Assembly (NCBI GenBank): GCA_937875545.1
Contig: CALLYE010000075.1
Location: 1-32,473 of the forward strand
From: DTU078 sp002397345
GTDB taxonomy: Bacteria; Bacillota; Clostridia; Oscillospirales; CAG-272
Direction: 5' to 3'
Length of the DNA stretch: 32,473 nucleotides
Below, one piece after another: positions 13,661 to 20,654 of the stretch. The translations under genes were made by a program, and so were the position numbers. The notes below the pieces were generated by a model. That model worked only from the letters and a program-made list of their open reading frames with translations. It did not search any database and was not told where the DNA came from. How positions within the stretch are numbered: the first letter of the stretch is position 1; the number at the start of each line of letters is the position of its first letter.

Positions 13661-14401
13661 ATGGAAAACAAAATGGAAATCTTTAAAAGCGAGGAATTCG
13701 GCAGCGTCCGCATTGTAATACAGGATGGCGAACCGTGGTTTATCGGCAAGGACGTCGCTATTGCACTTGGCTATAAAAATCCGCAGGAAGCCATTCGTAA
13801 TCATGTTGATACCGATGATAAAGGGATGAGCGAAGTTCTCACCCCTGGTGGGAAGCAGAATCTTCCGATTATAAACGAATCCGGGCTGTATTCGCTTATC
13901 CTCTCCAGTAAGCTGCCAACTGCCCGTAAATTCAAACATTGGGTAACAGCCGAGATTTTACCCTGCATCCGCAAGCATGGCATATATATGACCGATTCCG
14001 TTCTCGATCAGGTCATGCAGAAGCCGGAGCTGGTATTGCTCATGGCTGAGACGCTGATGAAAGAACGCGCAGAAAATGATGTTATGAAAATGGAACTGAG
14101 CGTTATTCGTCCCAAAGCCGAGTATAATGACGCCTTTGTTCACCCGGAGGATTGCACCAGCATCCGTATTACGGCTAAGGAGCTTCAGGTGTCGGAGCGA
14201 TGGTTCTGCCGGTTTCTGCTGAAAGCCGGTTTTATGTACCGTTGCCCTGCCGGGAACCTTATGCCCTATGCCAATCCCAAGAACGAAGGGCTGTTTCGCG
14301 TGAAGGATTACGTTAAAAACGGTCACAAGGGCGCGTATGCCCTCATAACTCCCGCCGGTAAAAATCTGTTCCGCCAGCTTATCCGAGAACCGAGCGATTG
14401 A
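13661..14401 (+). CDS. Phage-type antirepressor (BRO-N + KilAC domains)
   Basis: From ATG 13661 the product has 246 residues. The N-terminal BRO-N domain (about 4-100) shows GEPWFIGKDVAIALGYKNPQ, INESGLYSLILSSKLPTARK and FKHWVTAEILPCIRKHG. The C-terminal KilAC antirepressor domain (about 135-243) contains ITAKELQVSERWFCRFLLKAGFM and an ITPAGKNLFRQL end. These proteins bind DNA or repressors and switch phage-like regulatory circuits; in ICEs they are a common cargo or regulator. I prefer 13661 to the in-frame ATG at 13643 because GAAAGGA (13645-13651) is spaced for 13661. The gene sits right behind virB4, so it is probably made with the transfer machinery. Its target is unknown. Confidence 0.88.
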   Translation: MENKMEIFKSEEFGSVRIVIQDGEPWFIGKDVAIALGYKNPQEAIRNHVDTDDKGMSEVLTPGGKQNLPIINESGLYSLILSSKLPTARKFKHWVTAEILPCIRKHGIYMTDSVLDQVMQKPELVLLMAETLMKERAENDVMKMELSVIRPKAEYNDAFVHPEDCTSIRITAKELQVSERWFCRFLLKAGFMYRCPAGNLMPYANPKNEGLFRVKDYVKNGHKGAYALITPAGKNLFRQLIREPSD

Positions 14402-14442
14402 CCGACCAAACTTACATTATATATATAAGGAGAGAGTTTAAC

Positions 14443-14868
14443 ATGAATAACGAAACCTGCTATCTAATCCATGAGGACGATTACCTCAAACACATTGAAG
14501 ATAAGACGGAGCTGTACTCCATGATTCGCCGGCTTGCCGCTGCCGTCCGCGCTCTGCCCGACTGCTCTTTTACGCGGCAAGCTAAGGAGCTCGCCGACAC
14601 CTGCGATATTAACGTTGATTCGCGGTTCAAGACATGGGAGATTTCCCGCAGTTATCTCAAAACCGGCGACCCGGGCGAACTGTGCGAATTGATGGACAAC
14701 GAGCTGATAAAGCTGGAGGACGCAGGATATTACTGCGGTGATGACGGCGAAGATGAGGAAGTGAATGACGATAAATATATGGAGCTTTTCGATACCCTCA
14801 AAGACCTCCTCGATGCAATCAAGCGCCTGATCTCCATCGTCGAAGATGAACATGAGTATAGAGACTGA
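14443..14868 (+). CDS. Acidic protein of unknown function
   Basis: The 141-residue product starts at ATG 14443 after AAGGAGAGAG (14427-14436). I do not recognise a family. It is predicted mostly helical, with an acidic patch (DDGEDEEVNDDKY, about 103-115) and a final leucine-rich helix (FDTLKDLLDAIKRLISIVEDE). No signal peptide or membrane segment is seen, so it is probably cytoplasmic. It overlaps the following methyltransferase start by about 20 nt, suggesting co-translation. An inhibitor-like or DNA-mimic role could be imagined from the acidity, but nothing supports this directly. Confidence 0.65.
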   Translation: MNNETCYLIHEDDYLKHIEDKTELYSMIRRLAAAVRALPDCSFTRQAKELADTCDINVDSRFKTWEISRSYLKTGDPGELCELMDNELIKLEDAGYYCGDDGEDEEVNDDKYMELFDTLKDLLDAIKRLISIVEDEHEYRD

Positions 14869-15808
14869 CCGCATTATCTGCGGCGACGCTCTGACTGTTT
14901 TGAAAATCCTGCCGGATAATTTCGTAAACTGCTGCGTGACTTCGCCGCTGTATTACGCCCTGCGCGATTACGGCGTTGAGGGACAAATCGGGCGCGAATC
15001 GACACCGGCGCTGTATGTGGCGCGTCTGACTGAGATATTCCGCGAGGTCAGGCGTGTTCTCGCGCCTGACGGTACGCTCTGGCTCAACATTGCCGATACC
15101 TATTCCGGCAAAGGCGACCAGGGCAGCTATCTCGACCCGAAATACCCGAATGGCAGAACCGGTCAAACTGTCGCTATGAACGGAAAAGTCGAGGGCTGCA
15201 AGCCGAAGGACATGATAGGGATACCGTGGCTGCTGGCGTTCGCTCTGCGTAATGACGGCTGGTATCTCCGCTCGGATATTGTATGGATGAAAGCAAATCC
15301 TATGCCGGAGAGCGTTAAAGACCGTCCGAGCCGATGTTATGAACATATCTTTATGCTGGCAAAATCTCGTAAATATTATTACAACGGCAGCGCAATTTCC
15401 GAGCCGGTAGCCGAAACGACAAAACGCCGCATGAAGGGCGCGAGAAGCGAGGCAAGCAAGCACAGTGAGCCGATTCCCGGTCAGAGCATCGTGCAGAAAA
15501 TCAACCGCGCGCGTGAAGCCGGTACATATACCGATGCGAATATACCGCTGTTTCGCAATAAACGCGATGTTTGGCAGATCAACACCGTTCCATATCACGG
15601 CGGGCACTTTGCCGCCTTTCCTCCGAAGCTCGCGGAGACTTGTATCCTTGCCGGATGTCCAGCAGGCGGCACCGTGCTGGACCCCTTTTTCGGAAGCGGT
15701 ACGGTCGGGTATACAGCAAAACGGCTTGACTGCCGGTATATTGGTATCGAACTGAATCCCGAATACTGTACTCTCGCTGAAAAACGGATCGGAGGTGAAC
15801 CCGCATGA
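14846..15808 (+). CDS. Beta-class site-specific DNA methyltransferase with unusual SPLY motif
   Basis: The 320-residue protein has the layout of beta-class amino-methyltransferases (N6-adenine or N4-cytosine): catalytic motif IV near the N-terminus and the AdoMet-binding motif at the C-terminus. The latter is DPFFGSGTVGYTAKRL (from Asp279), followed by YIGIELNPEYC. TLWLNIADTYSGKG and GIPWLLAFALRNDGWYLRSDIVW are typical of the ICE-borne group. Motif IV reads TSPLYY (Ser33-Pro34-Leu35-Tyr36), whereas the usual form is SPP[YFW], so activity may be reduced or altered. No restriction enzyme gene is next to it, which fits a solitary protective or regulatory methylase. The start could also be ATG 14852. 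It overlaps the next gene by 4 nt. Confidence 0.88.
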   Translation: MNMSIETDRIICGDALTVLKILPDNFVNCCVTSPLYYALRDYGVEGQIGRESTPALYVARLTEIFREVRRVLAPDGTLWLNIADTYSGKGDQGSYLDPKYPNGRTGQTVAMNGKVEGCKPKDMIGIPWLLAFALRNDGWYLRSDIVWMKANPMPESVKDRPSRCYEHIFMLAKSRKYYYNGSAISEPVAETTKRRMKGARSEASKHSEPIPGQSIVQKINRAREAGTYTDANIPLFRNKRDVWQINTVPYHGGHFAAFPPKLAETCILAGCPAGGTVLDPFFGSGTVGYTAKRLDCRYIGIELNPEYCTLAEKRIGGEPA

Positions 15809-17148
15809 GCAGACGCTCGCCCCGACTGCTGTTTTCCGATGAGGAGTTAGCCGCGCCGGAGCTGAAAAAGGTAATCAAAAGAGTGGATAAGCGCATGGCG
15901 AAGCTGGAAAAAGCCGAAGCGAAGATTCCGAAGAAAACCGTAAAAATGAAGCGGCGCGTCATTGACCCGCAAACCGGCAAGGTCACGACGCGATTATCTT
16001 TTGAGGAGTTCGACAAGGAAAAGCCGCCCTCCAAGCTCACTCACGCCGTCCGCGACGCTCCCATCAATACTCTGTCAGCGCAGTTTCACCGTGAAATGCG
16101 TGAATACGAACAGGATAACGTCGGTGTAGAGAGCGCCCATAAGTTGGAGGAAACCGCCGAGGGCGGCGTCCGTCTCGCACGGTCGGCGCGCCGTTCCCAT
16201 CAGCTTAAACCGTATCGCGCCGCTGACCGCGCCGAGGTTAGGGTTGATCGTGCAAATATAAAAGCGCTGGATAAGGCAGCGCAGCGCCAAAATCCGCAGT
16301 TCTCCAGTAATCCGTACTCCCGCTGGCAGCAGAAGCAAACCATCAAAAAGGAATACGCCGCCGCGAAATTCGGTAAAGGCGCGAAAAGTACCATCAGGGC
16401 GTCCGAAACCACAGCAAAAGCCGCGAAAAAAGCCGCGGAAGAAACAAGGAAAGCCGGCGCGTTCGTCGCGCGGCATAAAAAAGCGCTTCTCATCATCGGA
16501 GGTATCGCTGCGCTGACCGCTTTGATTATGGCGGGCGTTTCTTCCTGTTCCGTGTTGTTTCAAGGCGGCGCGTCAGGCGTTGGTATCTCGACATACCCAA
16601 GTGAGGATGCGGATATGCTCGCCGCCGAAGCCACATACGCGGGTATGGAAACGGATTTGCAGTATGCGCTTAATAACTACGAGACGCTTCACCCCGGTTA
16701 TGACGAATACATCTTCGACCTTGACGACATATCTCACGACCCGTTTGTGCTCATTTCCATTATCACTGCAATTCAAGGCGGCAAATGGATGATTGATGAA
16801 ATCGGAGGTATGCTTCAAACACTGTTTAACAAGCAATACATCCTGACAGAAAACATCACCGTGGAGACACGCCGCCGCACAGAACAGCGCACGGACTATT
16901 ACCCGGTTCAGGACCCGAACACCGGCGCTGTAACCTATGTGCCGTATACCTACACGGTTCAAGTGCCGTATGATTACCGCATCTGCGCCGTAACGCTTGA
17001 AAACCTCAATCTGTCTCATGTACCGGCGTATATCATGAGCGAAGAACAGCTATCCATGTACGCCATATATATGTCTGTTCTCGGCAACCGCCCCGACCTG
17101 TTCGCCGGAAATCCCAATACCTCCGCTTTGGAGGGATATATGGAATAA
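15805..17148 (+). CDS. CD1108-like transfer protein lacking the usual C-terminal peptidase domain
   Basis: The 447-residue product resembles the N-terminal and middle parts of CD1108-family mobile-element proteins. It has a long charged Lys/Ala/Glu-rich cytoplasmic region (1-220, partly coiled coil), one transmembrane segment (about 225-250, KALLIIGGIAALTALIMAGV), and an extracellular region (about 260-447). In the homologues I recall, this last region leads to an NlpC/P60 cell-wall hydrolase domain (VGGSS-/DCSGFV-type). Here the protein stops soon after YMSVLGNRPDLFAG with a short new tail, and no hydrolase motif is seen. It is therefore a truncated or naturally short form. The start overlaps the methyltransferase stop (ATGA), with GGAGGTGA at 15791-15798. 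Confidence 0.75.
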   Translation: MSRRSPRLLFSDEELAAPELKKVIKRVDKRMAKLEKAEAKIPKKTVKMKRRVIDPQTGKVTTRLSFEEFDKEKPPSKLTHAVRDAPINTLSAQFHREMREYEQDNVGVESAHKLEETAEGGVRLARSARRSHQLKPYRAADRAEVRVDRANIKALDKAAQRQNPQFSSNPYSRWQQKQTIKKEYAAAKFGKGAKSTIRASETTAKAAKKAAEETRKAGAFVARHKKALLIIGGIAALTALIMAGVSSCSVLFQGGASGVGISTYPSEDADMLAAEATYAGMETDLQYALNNYETLHPGYDEYIFDLDDISHDPFVLISIITAIQGGKWMIDEIGGMLQTLFNKQYILTENITVETRRRTEQRTDYYPVQDPNTGAVTYVPYTYTVQVPYDYRICAVTLENLNLSHVPAYIMSEEQLSMYAIYMSVLGNRPDLFAGNPNTSALEGYME

Positions 17149-17174
17149 GAGATATATCCGAAGGAGAAATCAAT

Positions 17175-17432
17175 ATGAACCAAAAAATATCCAAACTGCA
17201 ATCGGAAAAGAAGAAAAATACATCTAAAATCTCCGCTTTGCAGACGCGAAACCGCGAAATCGACCAGCAGATCATCGAGCTTGAAAACCTTGACATCATC
17301 GGTCTTGTCCGTGAAAGCAGCCTGACGCCTGATATGCTGGGCGAGATCATCCGCGCTATGAAAAACAAGCCCCTGCCGCAGCCCGATAGTGTCAATGATA
17401 AGGAGGATGCCGAAAGCTATGAGGAAAATTAA
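17175..17432 (+). CDS. DUF4315-family small coiled-coil protein
   Basis: The 85-residue product starts MNQKISKLQSEKKKNTSKIS. It forms a continuous coiled coil over about residues 3-40 and ends with LTPDMLGEIIRAMKNKP, as in DUF4315 proteins, which are regularly found between CD1108-like and DUF4366 genes in clostridial conjugative elements. Function is unknown; a helper of the neighbouring membrane proteins is plausible. The start ATG 17175 follows GAAGGAG at 17160-17166. Its 3' end overlaps the start of the DUF4366 gene, whose ribosome binding site AGGAGG (17401-17406) lies inside this gene. Confidence 0.85.
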   Translation: MNQKISKLQSEKKKNTSKISALQTRNREIDQQIIELENLDIIGLVRESSLTPDMLGEIIRAMKNKPLPQPDSVNDKEDAESYEEN

Positions 17433-18261
17433 ATACAGGCTGATTGCCGCTCTGCTCGCCGTCATGTGCTGCATGGCGGCTTTTTCTATGACGGCGCTTG
17501 CCACGGACGGCGGTTATTACGCTTCCAATGAGGACGCGCGAGAAACGCCGCCCGGCTCCATTGACAGCATCACAGTATCCACCGAGGGCGTGAAGCTGCC
17601 GGCAAATCAAGGCGGCAAACCGCTGACGCCGGACGGCAACCTGACACTTGTTGACGACATTATACAGAGTGAGCCGTATGCCGGCGATGAGGGTGTCACT
17701 GCAGGTGATAAACAGTTTATCACTGTACAAAGCAAGTCCGGCAATTACTTTTATCTTGTTATCGACCGCAGCGGAAACAGCGAGAACGTATATTTTCTAA
17801 ATCTCGTCGATGAAGCCGATCTATTGGCGCTCATGGAGGACGGCGATTCGAAGGAAGTTCCCACTGTCTGCGCCTGCAAGAATAAGTGCGCCGCCGGCGA
17901 CGTAAATACCGCTTGTCCAGTCTGCAAGACAAATATGGGTAAATGCGTCGGCAAGGAGGCTGTCCCGACCACGCCGAAGCCGGAAATTACAACCGGCTCC
18001 GACCCGAATACGGACTCCGGCGCTGATAATAAAAAGTCCGGCGGCAGCAGCGGTCTGCTATTCATCGCCCTTGTGCTTGCATTTGCGGGCGGCGGCGCGC
18101 TTTACTGGTTCAAGTTCCGCAAAAATAAACCACAGACAAAAGGACCCGCCGATCTGGACGATTACGACTATGGTGAAGACGATGACGACGAAGAATACGA
18201 GATCGAGGATGCGCCGGTCGTTTCCGAAGATAAGCCTGACACGGAGGAAACCGACAAATGA
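17419..18261 (+). CDS. DUF4366-family membrane protein
   Basis: The 280-residue product has a signal peptide (about 1-29, cleavage after ALA) and an extracellular domain containing GNYFYLVIDRSGNSENVYFLNLVDEADLLAL. A Cys module (CACKNKCAAGDVNTACPVCK, about 151-170) is characteristic of the family. A Thr/Pro/Gly linker, a transmembrane segment (about 212-231) and a strongly acidic cytoplasmic tail follow. DUF4366 proteins accompany Gram-positive transfer genes; their role is unknown, though the topology suggests a cell-envelope component. In-frame ATGs at 17389 and 17407 lie before or too close to the ribosome binding site AGGAGG (17401-17406), so 17419 is preferred. The stop overlaps the next start (ATGA). 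Confidence 0.85.
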   Translation: MRKIKYRLIAALLAVMCCMAAFSMTALATDGGYYASNEDARETPPGSIDSITVSTEGVKLPANQGGKPLTPDGNLTLVDDIIQSEPYAGDEGVTAGDKQFITVQSKSGNYFYLVIDRSGNSENVYFLNLVDEADLLALMEDGDSKEVPTVCACKNKCAAGDVNTACPVCKTNMGKCVGKEAVPTTPKPEITTGSDPNTDSGADNKKSGGSSGLLFIALVLAFAGGGALYWFKFRKNKPQTKGPADLDDYDYGEDDDDEEYEIEDAPVVSEDKPDTEETDK

Positions 18262-18461
18262 AGTATTTTACCGATAACCCGTTGGAACGGCTGATGATGC
18301 AGATACCGAAACCGGCGCGGGAGGAAAAACGGCCCGCGCCGCCTGCGGGACATCACTGTTACGGCTGCTCTTATTACGGCGAGGTATGCGTCTTCCCGTG
18401 CTTCCGCGATATTCAAAAACAAATGAAGGAGACTAAAAAATATGATTCTCGTGATAAGTGA
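18258..18461 (+). CDS. Small Cys-rich protein, possible metal-binding
   Basis: The 67-residue product contains HHCYGCSYYGEVCVFPCFRD (about 32-51), a C-x2-C-x6-C-x3-C pattern with His before it that could bind zinc or an iron-sulfur cluster. I do not recognise a named family, though I recall similar short proteins beside topoisomerase genes in related ICEs. The start overlaps the DUF4366 stop (ATGA 18258-18261), and its last 20 nt overlap the start of topB. That tight packing argues for a real, co-translated gene. Function unknown. Confidence 0.7.
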   Translation: MKYFTDNPLERLMMQIPKPAREEKRPAPPAGHHCYGCSYYGEVCVFPCFRDIQKQMKETKKYDSRDK

Positions 18462-20493
18462 AAAGCCCAGTGTCGCCCAATCCATCGCTGCCGTTCTTGG
18501 AGCAAAAAAACGATGTGACGGCTATCTGGAGGGCGGCGTCTATATCGTATCGTGGTGCTTCGGGCATTTGACGGAGCTGGCGAGCGCCGAAAGCTACGAC
18601 GAAAAATACGCCAAGTGGCGCTGCGACGACCTTCCCATTGTGCCGGAGCCGTGGCGCTTCAAACTCAGCCGGGACAAGAAAAAGCAGTTTCTCACGCTGC
18701 GTGACCTGATGAAGCGCGAGGATGTTTCCGAGGTGGTCAACGCCTGCGATGCGGGACGTGAGGGCGAACTGATCTTCCGCACCGTCTATGAAATGGCAGG
18801 CTGCTCCAAACCCATGCGGCGGCTGTGGATCTCCTCAATGGAGGATGAAGCTATCCGCGCCGGTTTCCAGAACCTTCGCCCCGGCAGCGACTACGACGGA
18901 TTGTATCAGTCCGCGCTCTGCCGCGCCAAAGCGGATTGGCTCGTCGGCATCAACGCAACCCGGCTGTTTTCGGTGCTATACCACCGCACTCTGAATGTGG
19001 GGCGCGTAATGTCCCCGACGCTGGCGTTGCTTGTGGAACGTGAAGCTGAGATAGACGCGTTCAAGCCGGAGCCGTTTTACACGGTAGCGCTGGATTGCAA
19101 CGGGCTGAATATTATCGGAGAAAAACTCAAAGAGAAAAACGAGGCAGATATTATCGCCGACGCCTGCAAGGGTCAGATGGCGACCGTCAAAAGAGTGGAG
19201 CGCAAGGAAAAAATCGTAAAAGCGCCCGCGCTCTATGACCTTACTACCCTCCAGCGCGACGCTAACCGTCTGTTTGATTTTACCGCACAGCAGACACTTG
19301 ATTACTTACAGTCCTTGTACGAAAAGAAGCTCTGCACTTACCCGCGTACCGACAGACGTTATCTGACCGACGATATGCAGCTCGCGATTCCGGCGATCGT
19401 TATCCTCGCGGCTTCGGTCTGCGGTACGGGAACGCCGGGAACGGTAAACGCCGAACAGGTCTGCAACAGCGCCAAGATCAGCGACCACCACGCCATTATC
19501 CCCACCATGAACGCCGGAGAAACGGACTTGTCCGCGCTGCCTGCCGGTGAACGCGAAATCTTAAATCTGGTATGCCGTCAGCTCCTGCGCGCGGTCAGCG
19601 AAACCCACCGTTATGCCGAAACCGTCGTTACTCTCGGCTGCGGCGGACACAGTTTCACCGCCAAGGGGGAAACCGTCCTCGTCCCCGGCTGGAAAGCCTT
19701 TATGCGACAGGAACAGGAAGATAAACCTCTGCCGGAGCTGACAGAAGGTCCGATGATTCCCGTTTCCGGCGTTTCCGTCAAGGAGGGCAAGACCACGCCG
19801 CCGAAGCATTTTACGGAGGACACGCTTCTCTACGCTATGGAGAACGCCGGAGTAAAGGAGATGCCGGAAGACGCTGAACGCAAGGGGCTCGGTACTCCCG
19901 CTACCCGCGCCGCGATCATTGAAAAGCTCGTATCAACAGGATTTGTGGAACGGAAAAAGGCAAAGAAAACCGCGAGCCTGATTCCGTCCCATATCGGAAT
20001 ATCGCTGATTACCGTTCTGCCGGAGCAGCTCCAGTCCCCGGCGCTCACCGCTGAATGGGAGCATCAGCTCAAGCAGATCGAGCGCGGCGAGTTGTCGCCG
20101 GACGGCTTCATGGACGGTATAACCGCGCAGATGCGCGAGCTTGTATCGACCTATCAGGCGGTTTCCGGTGCGGAAGTTCTGTTTCCGTCGAGGCGCGAGG
20201 TCGTTGGCAGATGTCCCCGCTGCGGCGGCGATGTAACCGAGAGTAAAAAGGGATTCTTCTGCGAGCGTGATGACTGCAAATTCGGCTTGTGGCGCGACAA
20301 CCGATTCTTCGCCGGCAAAAAGACGATGCTCACTAAGAAAATCGCCGTATCGCTTCTGAAGAACGGACGCTCTGATGTGGCCGGCCTGTATTCCGAGAAA
20401 ACCGGCAAGACCTACGATGCCGCCGTCGTGATGGAGGATAACGGCGAAAACGTCCGATTTAAGCTGGAGTTTAACAAGGGGGCAATAAAATGA
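18442..20493 (+). CDS. topB: Type IA DNA topoisomerase III
   Basis: The 683-residue enzyme relaxes or decatenates DNA through a transient single-strand break. The Toprim domain starts at the N-terminus (ILVISEKPSVA) and carries the acidic cluster CDAGREGELIFR (Asp103 to Glu109). The catalytic tyrosine is Tyr300 in CTYPRTDRRYL. ISDHHAIIPT and GLGTPATRA are further type IA signatures. A C-terminal zinc-ribbon-like module (CPRCGG from Cys591, then CERDDC) follows. Plasmid and ICE copies are thought to resolve linked strands during transfer or replication. The start ATG 18442 follows AAGGAGA at 18424-18430 and overlaps the upstream Cys-rich gene. Confidence 0.95.
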   Translation: MILVISEKPSVAQSIAAVLGAKKRCDGYLEGGVYIVSWCFGHLTELASAESYDEKYAKWRCDDLPIVPEPWRFKLSRDKKKQFLTLRDLMKREDVSEVVNACDAGREGELIFRTVYEMAGCSKPMRRLWISSMEDEAIRAGFQNLRPGSDYDGLYQSALCRAKADWLVGINATRLFSVLYHRTLNVGRVMSPTLALLVEREAEIDAFKPEPFYTVALDCNGLNIIGEKLKEKNEADIIADACKGQMATVKRVERKEKIVKAPALYDLTTLQRDANRLFDFTAQQTLDYLQSLYEKKLCTYPRTDRRYLTDDMQLAIPAIVILAASVCGTGTPGTVNAEQVCNSAKISDHHAIIPTMNAGETDLSALPAGEREILNLVCRQLLRAVSETHRYAETVVTLGCGGHSFTAKGETVLVPGWKAFMRQEQEDKPLPELTEGPMIPVSGVSVKEGKTTPPKHFTEDTLLYAMENAGVKEMPEDAERKGLGTPATRAAIIEKLVSTGFVERKKAKKTASLIPSHIGISLITVLPEQLQSPALTAEWEHQLKQIERGELSPDGFMDGITAQMRELVSTYQAVSGAEVLFPSRREVVGRCPRCGGDVTESKKGFFCERDDCKFGLWRDNRFFAGKKTMLTKKIAVSLLKNGRSDVAGLYSEKTGKTYDAAVVMEDNGENVRFKLEFNKGAIK

Positions 20494-20603
20494 TCGGATT
20501 CATCATCGGATGCTTCGTCGGCGGTATAGTCGGCGTTTTTACCATGTGTCTGTTCTCTGTAAGCGGCGCGGGATCCCACCGTGATGAACGTGAACATAAG
20601 TAA
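20490..20603 (+). CDS. DUF3789-family single-span small membrane protein
   Basis: The 37-residue product MIGFIIGCFVGGIVGVFTMC continues for 17 more residues with a hydrophilic tail. It has one transmembrane helix (about 2-25) and matches the short DUF3789 family found after topB in related elements. The start overlaps the topB stop (ATGA 20490-20493), with AAGGGGG at 20475-20481 upstream. Function unknown. Its conserved place and overlap support a real gene despite its size. Confidence 0.75.
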   Translation: MIGFIIGCFVGGIVGVFTMCLFSVSGAGSHRDEREHK

Positions 20604-20654
20604 AGCTGACGAATTACGAACAAAAACAATTATGAGCGGAGAAAGGAGTAAAAT

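Noticed and set aside
17134..17159. 8-bp hairpin (GGATATAT / ATATATCC) over the stop codon of the CD1108-like gene
   Set aside because: It is short and AT-rich with no T tail, and could easily be chance; it is too weak to call a terminator.
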